From positions 127,772 to 191,771 of the forward strand of contig NZ_VRKQ01000018.1 in the NCBI RefSeq assembly GCF_008056315.1: DNA of 64,000 nt. The letters run 5' to 3'. The translations under genes and the position numbers were made by a program. The DNA is from Seonamhaeicola maritimus. GTDB taxonomy: Bacteria; Bacteroidota; Bacteroidia; Flavobacteriales; Flavobacteriaceae. Below the pieces are notes generated by a model. It worked only from the letters and a program-made list of their open reading frames with translations, did not search any database and was not told the DNA's origin. Below are positions 20,229 to 27,134 of this stretch, piece by piece (within the stretch, counting starts at the first letter, position 1; the number at the start of each line of letters is the position of its first letter).

Positions 20229-21251
20229 ATGACACACGAGTTACAGCAAATAATTCAAGCTGCTATTCAAAATCAGGCATCGGGGAATAAGAGTGTTCTA
20301 GCTACGGTTGTAGATTTGGAAGGCTCATCTTATAGAAAACCTGGTGTTAGAATGTTATTAACAGACGATGGTGAAATGATTGGTGCTGTTAGTGGTGGTT
20401 GTGTGGAGAAGGAGGTGCTCAGAAGAGCTCAAACCGTTTTTACAACTGGACAATCTAAAGTCATGGTTTATGATGGAAGATACAGATTAGGATGCGAAGG
20501 TTCATTATATATTTTGATTGAGTCGTTTTATGTTTCAGATGATTTAAAAGAAGTCTTTTTTCAAAATATTGAAGATAGAAGCACTTTTGAAATAAAATCT
20601 TTTTTTAAGAGAGAAGATGATTGTGTTGGGAATTTTGGTTCCGTAATTAGTTTTAATGATATTAAAACATATAGTTTTTCAAATTCATTTGTGCTTAGTT
20701 CCTTAGAGGAAGGTATAAAGATCTTTGCTCAAACTTTGCCACCATGTTTTAAATTGTTGATTATTGGTGGTGAGCATGATGCTGTAAAACTTTGTAAGAT
20801 GGCTTCATTATTGGGTTGGGAGGTTGATGTTATTACTTCTATGAGTGATCCTAAGGTGCTAAAAGATTTTCCTGGAGCAAAAACAGTCGTTTCCAGTACA
20901 CCTGAGACCTTTGTTGCAGATATAATTGATGATGAGTGTTCGGTAGTTTTAATGACTCACAATTATGCTCAAGACCTTCGATATTTATTGAAACTGAAGG
21001 ATTGCAAATTGTCTTACATTGGTATTTTAGGATCAGTAAAAAGAAGGCAGCAACTTCAAAATGAATTGTTTGAATATATTGAAGATTTAGACGAAGCTTT
21101 ATTAGATAGCATTCACAGTCCGGCAGGACTAAATTTGGGAGCGGTTACTCCCGAGGAAATAGCATTATCAATATTGTCTGAAATTTTAGCAGTGACTAGA
21201 AAAAGAGAACCATTTTCTTTAAAAACCTTGTCAGGAAAAATTCACCTTTAA
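20229..21251 (+). CDS. XdhC/CoxI family molybdoenzyme maturation factor
   Basis: A 340-aa protein with the XdhC_CoxI N-terminal domain (GSSYRKPGVRMLL, AVSGGCVEKEV) and the C-terminal Rossmann domain (YIGILGSVKRRQQL, HSPAGLNLGAVTPEEIALSI). The family binds molybdenum cofactor and helps load or sulfurate molybdenum hydroxylases such as xanthine dehydrogenase and aldehyde oxidase. The next gene, a MobA-like nucleotidyltransferase, overlaps its 3' end, the usual pairing. What is odd is the absence of any molybdenum hydroxylase subunit nearby; the flanking genes are cstA and a small unknown protein. Confidence 0.88.
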   Translation: MTHELQQIIQAAIQNQASGNKSVLATVVDLEGSSYRKPGVRMLLTDDGEMIGAVSGGCVEKEVLRRAQTVFTTGQSKVMVYDGRYRLGCEGSLYILIESFYVSDDLKEVFFQNIEDRSTFEIKSFFKREDDCVGNFGSVISFNDIKTYSFSNSFVLSSLEEGIKIFAQTLPPCFKLLIIGGEHDAVKLCKMASLLGWEVDVITSMSDPKVLKDFPGAKTVVSSTPETFVADIIDDECSVVLMTHNYAQDLRYLLKLKDCKLSYIGILGSVKRRQQLQNELFEYIEDLDEALLDSIHSPAGLNLGAVTPEEIALSILSEILAVTRKREPFSLKTLSGKIHL

Positions 21252-21852
21252 ACTGGATATTTGCATACTCATATTAGCTGCGGGTAGCGCTTCACGAATG
21301 GGGAAGACCAAGCAACTCCTATGGTTTCAAAATTCTACACTTTTACAAAACACCATTTCACAGGGCTTAGTGTCAAAAGCAAAAAATGTGTATTGTGTTT
21401 TAGGTGCAAATTCAGAAACAATCAAAAATCAAGTTACGTCAAATCAGGTAACTTTTATTGATAATGTTAATTGGAAAGAAGGACTGAGTTCTAGCATTGT
21501 GGCTGGAATTAATTATGTTTTATCCTTAGAAAATATTCCAGATGCTGTTTTAATTATGTTGGCAGATCAACCTTTTGTTGATTCAGATTATCTCGATTTA
21601 TTAATGGATACCTACCATGCTAACTCTGATAGGGTTATAGCATCAGACTATGTCAATAAAAATGGTGTTCCTGCTATTTTCCCAAAGAAGCATTTCAACA
21701 GTCTATTAAAACTGAATGGAGATAAAGGGGCAAAGACCCTTTTGAATAGTGATGTTACTAATATTCTTTCAATATTGCCAACGCATAAAAAAACTTTAAT
21801 AGATATTGACTCTCCGGATGATTATAAAGAATTATTGAAAGGTAGGCTGTAA
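21229..21852 (+). CDS. MobA/MocA-like molybdopterin nucleotidyltransferase
   Basis: NTP-transferase of the MobA/MocA type that joins CTP or GTP to molybdopterin. The first ATG in frame (21298) would cut away the nucleotide-binding loop: the frame upstream encodes ILILAAGSASRMGKTKQLL, the family's defining LAAGxSxRMG motif. The start must lie upstream. TTG 21229, overlapping xdhC by 23 bp, is the best candidate and gives 207 aa; CTG 21253 is an alternative. Other family blocks: LIMLADQPFVDSDYLDLL (metal-binding Asp), GVPAIFPKKHF and GDKGAKTLL. Coupled to xdhC. CTP is likelier than GTP because XdhC partners usually serve cytosine-dinucleotide enzymes; this is inference. Confidence 0.82.
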   Translation, partial: CQEKFTFKLDICILILAAGSASRMGKTKQLLWFQNSTLLQNTISQGLVSKAKNVYCVLGANSETIKNQVTSNQVTFIDNVNWKEGLSSSIVAGINYVLSLENIPDAVLIMLADQPFVDSDYLDLLMDTYHANSDRVIASDYVNKNGVPAIFPKKHFNSLLKLNGDKGAKTLLNSDVTNILSILPTHKKTLIDIDSPDDYKELLKGRL

Positions 21853-21874
21853 GAATAAAGTCTCCTTAGGTAAT

Positions 21875-22027
21875 CTAATCTAAAGCATTTTTGGTTACAT
21901 ACCATCGCCAACCTATAATGGCCAATTGAAGCTTTGTTGCTTTGGCAAGATCTAACCTTTTTTTAGAATAACTAGGTAAGATTACTTTGTTAATTTTTGC
22001 TAATGCTTTAAATACTTGTTTTTGCAT
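21875..22027 (-). CDS. Small 50-aa conserved-looking basic protein
   Basis: An ATG-initiated frame of 50 codons plus stop on the minus strand, convergent with the MobA-like gene (ends 22 bp apart). The product is strongly basic, with a middle segment VILPSYSKKRLDLAKATK and a hydrophobic-aromatic end LAIIGWRWYVTKNALD. I recall very similar roughly 50-aa proteins in many Flavobacteriaceae, sometimes labelled SsrA-binding-like without support; that memory is the main reason to call it real. Function unknown. Two strong dyads lie just upstream of its start (22057-22085, 22106-22130) and could control it. Confidence 0.65.
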   Translation of the reverse strand: MQKQVFKALAKINKVILPSYSKKRLDLAKATKLQLAIIGWRWYVTKNALD

Positions 22028-22056
22028 TTTTAGTACCTGTTTAAAGGTTAAAAATA

Positions 22057-22085
22057 GTAAAACTTATTCTAGAACTAAGTTTTAC
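22057..22085. repeat. Perfect 10-bp inverted repeat with palindromic loop
   Basis: Arms GTAAAACTTA and TAAGTTTTAC flank a 9-nt centre that is itself nearly palindromic (TTCTAGAAC). It sits 30 bp upstream of the start of the 50-aa gene on the minus strand, a position suited to an operator. No T-tract on either side is long enough for a clear terminator. Confidence 0.55.
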
Positions 22086-22105
22086 ATTTTCAGGTTTCAG
22101 AAGAT

Positions 22106-22130
22106 TGATATAATTATAAGAATTATATCA
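22106..22130. repeat. Perfect 10-bp inverted repeat, 5-nt spacer
   Basis: Arms TGATATAATT and AATTATATCA, separated by ATAAG. It lies 20 bp beyond the first dyad in the same upstream region. A role as a second operator or an mRNA structure is possible; AT-rich dyads also arise by chance. Confidence 0.4.
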
Positions 22131-22483
22131 ACTACAATTTTTGCAAGTGTCATCATATTTTAAAGGGTTTAAGGGTTAGTAAATAGTATTATTATATCAA
22201 TGTTTTTTTAATATATATATTTACTAATATGACCTCCAAGTGTTTTTTAATAAATCGATGAAATTGAATATGAAAATGTAAGTAAAATAATGAAATTAGT
22301 TTCAATAAATCAGTGACATTCTTTACGAAAGTTATTTATTGTTATTTTAAAGTTTAAATATGGTTTTAAATTGAAACAATTATAGGTGTTTTTTTAGGCC
22401 TGTTTTTAAAACCAAGGGGATTTGCATTTTTAAAAAGCATTTTATTTGGAGTTTTATCTTTTTGGCTAATAGTTGAATACAAA

Positions 22484-22509
22484 AAAAGCACTCCGACAGG
22501 AGTGCTTTT
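22484..22509 (-). terminator. Rho-independent terminator of the blaI-blaR1 operon
   Basis: Perfect 11-bp stem (AAAAGCACTCC / GGAGTGCTTTT) with a GACA loop and an A-run on the left that becomes a U-tract on the minus strand, 20 bp beyond the blaR1-like stop. Confidence 0.88.
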
Positions 22510-22528
22510 AAATGATTAGTTTGATAGA

Positions 22529-24853
22529 TTACTTTTCCTTTTTAGTGGTAATTAAGATTACACCGTTTTTACCTTTATCACCGTATTTTTTTATTGCAGA
22601 TCCGTCCTTTAAAACATCAATTTTTTCAATATCATCAGGTAACAAATCTTTAGACCCCTCTACCGTGCTTTCTTTTCCATCAATAATATATAAGGGGTTT
22701 TTACCAACCACCTGATTTTTTCCATTGGATAATTTTACGCCAGTACTAATCTTCCATGGGTTTTCATTTTTTTTATTTTTTGTTTTTATTAATATTACTC
22801 CGTTTTTTCCTTTTGTGCCATAGCTAGAAGTTGCAGAGGCATTTTTCAAAACATCAATGGTTTGAATATTATTTTTATCAAGCCCATCCATTTCATCTTT
22901 AGAAGCTTCTTTACCATTTATTATTATAAGTGGTTCAAGACCAGTTTTAAAAAATGAAGTTGGCTTGTGGTCTTTTGTTTTAATTAAAACAACACCATCT
23001 TTTCCTTTGTCTCCATACTTTTCAATGGCTTGCTCACCTTTTAAAACAAATACTGATTCAATTTTATCAGGATCTATGTTCTCAAATTTATCTTTATTTA
23101 TTTCTTTTTCATCAATAATAAATAAAGGCTCTTTACCATCCTCATCTCCTATAAAAAGAATATTTCCAGATTTGTTTTTTTTAACCTTTACCTTGTCTTT
23201 TGTTCCTGATTTTTTTATGATAATAACATCTTCTTCATCGTTAATTAAATCATCATCACTGTCAATAATAATTTCTATGTGTTTTTCATCATCGTCATCT
23301 GTTATAACTTCAATATTTTTACCTTTTTTAATTTTAAAATGGTTATTCCCTTTTTTAGATTTCCATTTTAAAGTATCACCATTTACTATATGAATATCTT
23401 CATGAATGACATGCACGTCATTATCATGATTATCATCTGTAATAATTTCAATAGTTTTTCCTGAAGTAGTCCATTTAACAGTATCTCCGTTTATAATGCG
23501 AAAATCTTCATGAGTTCCATGGTCATCATCTGAGAAATAGAACACATTATTACCCTTTCCGGTTTTATGAACTTTATGTTTGCCATCTTTAGAAATAAAG
23601 TAAGCGCTACTGTGATGTAATGAGTTACCAATAGAAATGCTTTTTCCGTTATCTTCAAAAGAAATTTTAATTGGTTTTATGGGTTCATCACCATTAATAC
23701 TATAATTGGCGCTGGAGTGTTTTGAGCTTAAATTAATTTTAATGGCGGTAATCTCGTTATTACTATTCCGTTTAATGCCTTTAAACTTTGCGGTAATGCC
23801 TTTCTTTTTTAGTTTTTCTTCTAACTTATCAAAATCAGCGTCAGAAAATGTTTTACTTATTAAAAACATTTCAACGTCTTTCTTCGAAGTGGCCATTATT
23901 TCTTTTTGGTTGTTTACATCAACAGCATGGTCTTCAATAAACAAGTTTTCATCACTTTCATAGGCGTCTAAAAGATGATTTTCCTCAGGAACCACTTCGG
24001 CATCTACAAATATTTCCTTGGTATTAAAGCTCATTAGAAAAATAACTAAAATGGGAATAACCAAAGCATATTTTAGCAAATTTGATTTTTTAGATTTTGA
24101 TTTGTGTAACATAACTATTCGTTTTTTGATTAATGAATTGTAAAAATTATTGGTTAAAGCCAATTGATGAGTTGGCATACTTGTTTTTAATAAAGTGTAT
24201 TGGTAACTTTTTTTACAGTTAGATTTTTGTTGGGCATTTTGGTCGGCAATAAATTCTAGGTTCTGTTTTAAATCCTTATTATATAACCACATAAACGGAT
24301 TAAACCAAAGCACAATACAGGCCAATTGAGTTAAGAGTATATCTATGGAGTGGTGTTGTCTGGCATGAACTTTTTCATGTGTTAATACTTGTTCTAGCTC
24401 AGTTTTATTAAACAATTCTGGGTTATAAACAATCCAATTAAAAAATGAAAAAGGTGTAGCATTTTTGTGTGTTCTAACATAAGTAAATCTTCCTTTTTTA
24501 ATAGATTCATGTTTAATTAAGATTGTAACTAGAGAAATAAGCTGTATTAAAAATCTACACAAAAAGAAAACAACTCCTGCAATATAGCTATAAAGTAAAA
24601 TGTCTAATAGACTTATGGTTTCTTCTAAGGGCTGCGTAACACTAATGGCATTTTCAATAATAAAATTGTCTATTAATATAGGAGCACGTTCCACGTAAAC
24701 TGGAATCACTACAAGCGGAATTAAAAATGCCGAAATGAGACCCATTAGCAAAAACCCTCTATTAGATTCAAAAAACGTATCACGTTGTAAAAACAATTTA
24801 TAACACAAATAAAAGATGGCTAGAACCGCACTGGCTTTTAGTAAATATTCCAT
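22529..24853 (-). CDS. BlaR1-like M56 metallopeptidase with three TonB-plug-like repeats
   Basis: A 774-aa membrane sensor protease. The N-terminal M56 domain has several transmembrane helices and the zinc motif HEKVH (His159-Glu160-His163); a further helix lies near residue 265. The C-terminal part has two unusual sections: an acidic, repetitive beta-rich stretch (about 300-570) in which INGDTVKW/VNGDTLKW units recur, then three tandem units of roughly 55-65 residues of the type PLYIIDGKE ... IEKIDVLKDGSAI ... GKNGVILITTK, the signature otherwise seen in TonB receptor plug domains. The gene follows blaI by 2 bp. By analogy with BlaR1/MecR1 it would sense a periplasmic ligand or stress and trigger cleavage of the repressor. 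No beta-lactamase is nearby. Confidence 0.87.
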   Translation of the reverse strand: MEYLLKASAVLAIFYLCYKLFLQRDTFFESNRGFLLMGLISAFLIPLVVIPVYVERAPILIDNFIIENAISVTQPLEETISLLDILLYSYIAGVVFFLCRFLIQLISLVTILIKHESIKKGRFTYVRTHKNATPFSFFNWIVYNPELFNKTELEQVLTHEKVHARQHHSIDILLTQLACIVLWFNPFMWLYNKDLKQNLEFIADQNAQQKSNCKKSYQYTLLKTSMPTHQLALTNNFYNSLIKKRIVMLHKSKSKKSNLLKYALVIPILVIFLMSFNTKEIFVDAEVVPEENHLLDAYESDENLFIEDHAVDVNNQKEIMATSKKDVEMFLISKTFSDADFDKLEEKLKKKGITAKFKGIKRNSNNEITAIKINLSSKHSSANYSINGDEPIKPIKISFEDNGKSISIGNSLHHSSAYFISKDGKHKVHKTGKGNNVFYFSDDDHGTHEDFRIINGDTVKWTTSGKTIEIITDDNHDNDVHVIHEDIHIVNGDTLKWKSKKGNNHFKIKKGKNIEVITDDDDEKHIEIIIDSDDDLINDEEDVIIIKKSGTKDKVKVKKNKSGNILFIGDEDGKEPLFIIDEKEINKDKFENIDPDKIESVFVLKGEQAIEKYGDKGKDGVVLIKTKDHKPTSFFKTGLEPLIIINGKEASKDEMDGLDKNNIQTIDVLKNASATSSYGTKGKNGVILIKTKNKKNENPWKISTGVKLSNGKNQVVGKNPLYIIDGKESTVEGSKDLLPDDIEKIDVLKDGSAIKKYGDKGKNGVILITTKKEK

Positions 24854-24855
24854 GA

Positions 24856-25215
24856 TTACTTATTTTTTTCTATTAAATCAATAATCTCCTTTAGCTCAGT
24901 AACGCTAATCTTTTCTTCTTTTGCAAAAAACGATACCACATTTTTATAAGAGTCGTTAAAATAATTGCTTATGGCTGTATTCATGAACCCTTTTCTGTAG
25001 GCTTCTTTGGTTACAATCGGGTAGTACTGGTGGGTTTTTCCATAAGCCGTATAACCAACATAACCTTTGTCTTCTAAGTTTCTAATAATAGTAGAAAGCG
25101 TGTTGTAATGTGGTTTATCTATTTTAATCTCATTAAGAACATCTTTTACAAAAGCTTTTTCCAGTTTCCATAAAATATGCATGATTTCCTCTTCCTTATT
25201 TGTTAGTTTTTCCAT
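24856..25215 (-). CDS. BlaI/MecI family transcriptional repressor
   Basis: A 119-aa winged-helix repressor of the penicillinase repressor family: LTNKEEEIMHILWKLEKAFV, then LSTIIRNLEDKGYVGYTAYG in the recognition and wing region, then a C-terminal dimerisation helix pair (FAKEEKISVTELKEIIDLIE). It is the first gene of a two-gene operon with the M56 sensor. In the known systems the dimer sits on its own operator until the sensor protease cleaves it. Four copies of the half-site ATAACTAT lie upstream, good candidates for auto-repression. The target beyond its own operon is unknown. Confidence 0.93.
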   Translation of the reverse strand: MEKLTNKEEEIMHILWKLEKAFVKDVLNEIKIDKPHYNTLSTIIRNLEDKGYVGYTAYGKTHQYYPIVTKEAYRKGFMNTAISNYFNDSYKNVVSFFAKEEKISVTELKEIIDLIEKNK

Positions 25216-25218
25216 GTA

Positions 25219-25365
25219 ATAACTATTTTGGGCGTTACGCTGCGTTTCACTGGCGTCAGGCTATACACTATATCTTTTGCTTTTGCAAAAGGATGCCGCT
25301 ACTATCCTTAACGCAAAACAAACCTATAACTATTTTTATAGTTATACAACTAATTTAATAGTTAT
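25219..25365. promoter_or_regulatory. Candidate BlaI operator array (ATAACTAT half-sites)
   Basis: The 8-mer ATAACTAT occurs at 25219-25226 and 25326-25333, and its complement ATAGTTAT at 25338-25345 and 25358-25365. The middle two form a perfect 9-bp dyad with a 4-nt centre. All lie just upstream of the blaI start (25215, minus strand). The 25230-25314 interspersed repeat sits between the first and second sites, as if it had inserted into the regulatory region. Confidence 0.55.
25230..25314 (+). repeat. Interspersed repeat family, copy A
   Basis: Element bounded by GGGCGTTA and TTAACGC. Read on the minus strand, its end has the form AGCCTGAC, stem, GTAACGCCC, as in copies B and C. It also contains a perfect 7-bp hairpin (CTTTTGC, AAAA, GCAAAAG on the minus strand). 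It lies in the blaI 5' region, between start codon and main operator dyad. I recognise this end sequence as common in flavobacterial intergenic regions but know no function. Confidence 0.65.
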
Positions 25366-25397
25366 TTAACGAAATATTTAGTTTTTGTTAACCCTAT

Positions 25398-25431
25398 AAA
25401 AAGAAAATCCGACTCTTTTTCAAAAGCCGGA
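25398..25431 (-). terminator. Probable terminator after the broken lipoprotein gene
   Basis: Minus-strand stem TCCGGCT / AGTCGGA (7 bp, one G-U pair) with a 10-nt loop, followed on that strand by a T-rich tract. It lies about 85 bp after the second stop of the interrupted lipoprotein gene. Confidence 0.6.
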
Positions 25432-25515
25432 CTGAACTCATTATTTAATTTAAAAACCCTAATCTATAATGAGTTCGCATTTAAAACCTTCCTTATCTAA
25501 ATCATAACCACATTC

Positions 25516-25806
25516 CTAAACAGACTGTGGCGGATAAGCTCCATCTTTATCAATTTTATAATAGAAAACGTTGCCTCTAATGAGTATCCACATGTCTTTG
25601 TTAGCTATAATAGCGGTCTATAAGCGTAGTGTTTCATCTGTTACACTTACGTACTGCGTACCTTTGGTAAAGGTTTTATCATGCATATACTTACCATATA
25701 AACTGTAAGTACCAGAAACTTCAACTCCAATAACTTCAATAGCGTCTTTAGAGCAAGAAGTAAGCCCTATAACAAAGCAAAACATAACTAAAGCTAATTT
25801 TTTCAT
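25516..25806 (-). pseudogene. Small lipoprotein gene interrupted by an in-frame TAG
   Basis: The frame opens at ATG 25806 with a good lipoprotein signal (MKKLALVMFCFVIGLTSCSK), encodes 62 residues and meets TAG at 25618-25620. Past the TAG the same frame stays open for 33 codons that look like protein (IIANKDMWILIRGNVFYYK, then IDKDGAYPPQSV) and ends at TAG 25516. This pattern fits a roughly 95-aa lipoprotein with a recent nonsense mutation, or two fused reading segments; a sequencing error is also possible. If the first stop is real, a 62-aa truncated lipoprotein is made. A terminator follows. Function unknown. Confidence 0.6.
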
Positions 25807-25867
25807 AGTAATTGTTTTTATAGATTTGGTATCTCAAATTTTGTAAATATTATTTAGAGAGGATTGT

Positions 25868-25891
25868 CGTTCATCGAAAATTCGATGAACG
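25868..25891. repeat. Perfect 11-bp palindrome, 2-nt centre
   Basis: Arms CGTTCATCGAA and TTCGATGAACG with centre AA. It lies 61 bp upstream of the broken lipoprotein gene (minus) and 136 bp upstream of the cation exchanger gene (plus). No T-tract follows, so an operator or an interspersed palindrome is likelier than a terminator. Confidence 0.65.
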
Positions 25892-26003
25892 TATTAGTAC
25901 ATGTGCAGTTAATCGATTTTGAATTATTACTACTTTTCTATAAAACTATTTGTATAACATTAAATAACTTAAGCACACTCACATTTAACTTCCAACTTTA
26001 ATT

Positions 26004-26011
26004 TATCTTCG
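26004..26011 (+). promoter_or_regulatory. Candidate -7 box for the cation exchanger gene
   Basis: TATCTTCG resembles the Bacteroidota -7 consensus TAnnTTTG (one mismatch) and lies 15 bp before the ATG at 26027. No clear -33 TTTG is seen at the expected distance. Confidence 0.35.
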
Positions 26012-26026
26012 CAAAAAATATTTTTC

Positions 26027-26977
26027 ATGAGTGTACTTTGGGTAATCCTTGGGTTTATATTGTTGGTAATAGGGGGCGAATATTTGGTAAGATCTTCTGT
26101 TGCACTTTCTTTTAAGTTCAATATATCAAAAATGGTTATTGGTATGACCGTGGTATCTTTTGCTACTTCTGCTCCCGAATTGTTAGTGAGTTTAAACGCC
26201 GCTTTATCTGGTTCTCCTGCTATTGCTATAAATAATGTGGTTGGATCTAATATTGCAAATATTGGTTTGGTTCTAGGTATTACAGCCATGGTGGGTGCTA
26301 TTGCAGTAGACAGATCTTTTTACAGACTGAACTGGCCTGTAATGATGATTTTTTCGTTTGCGCTCTACTTCTTTTTAAAAAATGATAGTGTGTTATCTGC
26401 TCTTGAAGGCGGGACTTTGTTTGTTGGCTTAATTATATTCTTATATGTATTAATTAAAAGCTCTAAAAAAAATACGGTGGTTGAGGAGGTTGATGATACT
26501 TTGGCTACAGTATCTAATTTTAAAATTACACTTTGGTTACTAATGGGAGGCACCGCGCTTTATTTTGGAAGTGAGTGGTTGGTAGATGGATCTAAAGAAA
26601 TTGCTAGGGCTGTTGGGGTCAGTGAAGCTGTAATTGGTATATCTTTAATTGCTATAGGTACCAGTGTGCCAGAATTGGCAGCCTCTGTTATAGCTGCAGC
26701 AAAACAAGAGAAGGCTATTTCATTGGGTAATCTTATTGGCTCTAATATATTTAATATAGCTTCGGTTTTAGGAATAACCTCTTTGGTAAAACCAATTCCG
26801 GTAACAGAGCCTCAAATTCTGTCGAACGATATATTCTGGATGATAGGTATTTCGGCCGTTTTAATTCCTTTAATATTTTTACCTAAGCGTTTACAAATCA
26901 CTAGAGTTAAAGGTTTCTTCTTGGTTTTTGCTTATGGGGTGTTTATGTTTTTAATTTTTACTAGAGGGAAGTTTTAG
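26027..26977 (+). CDS. Calcium/sodium antiporter (CaCA family, YrbG-like)
   Basis: A 316-aa membrane protein with about 10 hydrophobic helices and the two internally repeated alpha motifs of the CaCA superfamily: SFATSAPELLVSLNAALSG ... NNVVGSNIANIGLVLG in the first half and AIGTSVPELAASVIAAAKQ ... GNLIGSNIFNIASVLG in the second. The acidic Glu of each PELxxS motif binds the cation. It exchanges Ca2+ for Na+ or H+ across the inner membrane. Length is normal. It is transcribed alone; the upstream gene is divergent and carries a strong palindrome in the shared gap. Confidence 0.93.
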   Translation: MSVLWVILGFILLVIGGEYLVRSSVALSFKFNISKMVIGMTVVSFATSAPELLVSLNAALSGSPAIAINNVVGSNIANIGLVLGITAMVGAIAVDRSFYRLNWPVMMIFSFALYFFLKNDSVLSALEGGTLFVGLIIFLYVLIKSSKKNTVVEEVDDTLATVSNFKITLWLLMGGTALYFGSEWLVDGSKEIARAVGVSEAVIGISLIAIGTSVPELAASVIAAAKQEKAISLGNLIGSNIFNIASVLGITSLVKPIPVTEPQILSNDIFWMIGISAVLIPLIFLPKRLQITRVKGFFLVFAYGVFMFLIFTRGKF

Positions 26978-27134
26978 TGCGTCATAAGAGCAATATCGCA
27001 GCTTGACTTTGTGCGAAAATTTGGCTAACTTCGTTTACTTGTGCTGGACTTGTTGCAGTATCGTTGGATATAAACAAAATTTCTGTACAATTTATATTCA
27101 TAAGGCCATTATATGTCATTTGAAATAGGACGCT

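Larger units (their letters stand above)
22028..22480. other. AT-rich non-coding stretch
   Basis: Roughly 450 bp without a supported gene, between the small protein start and the terminator of the blaR1-like gene. It contains two dyads (listed separately) and long A/T runs. No tRNA-like structure or repeat-family copy was seen. Confidence 0.6.

Noticed and set aside
22965-23393. 142-codon frame opposite the BlaR1-like gene, and a second one at 23706-23963
   Set aside because: Antisense shadows of a highly repetitive coding region; Ser/Phe-rich composition without any domain or proper start context.
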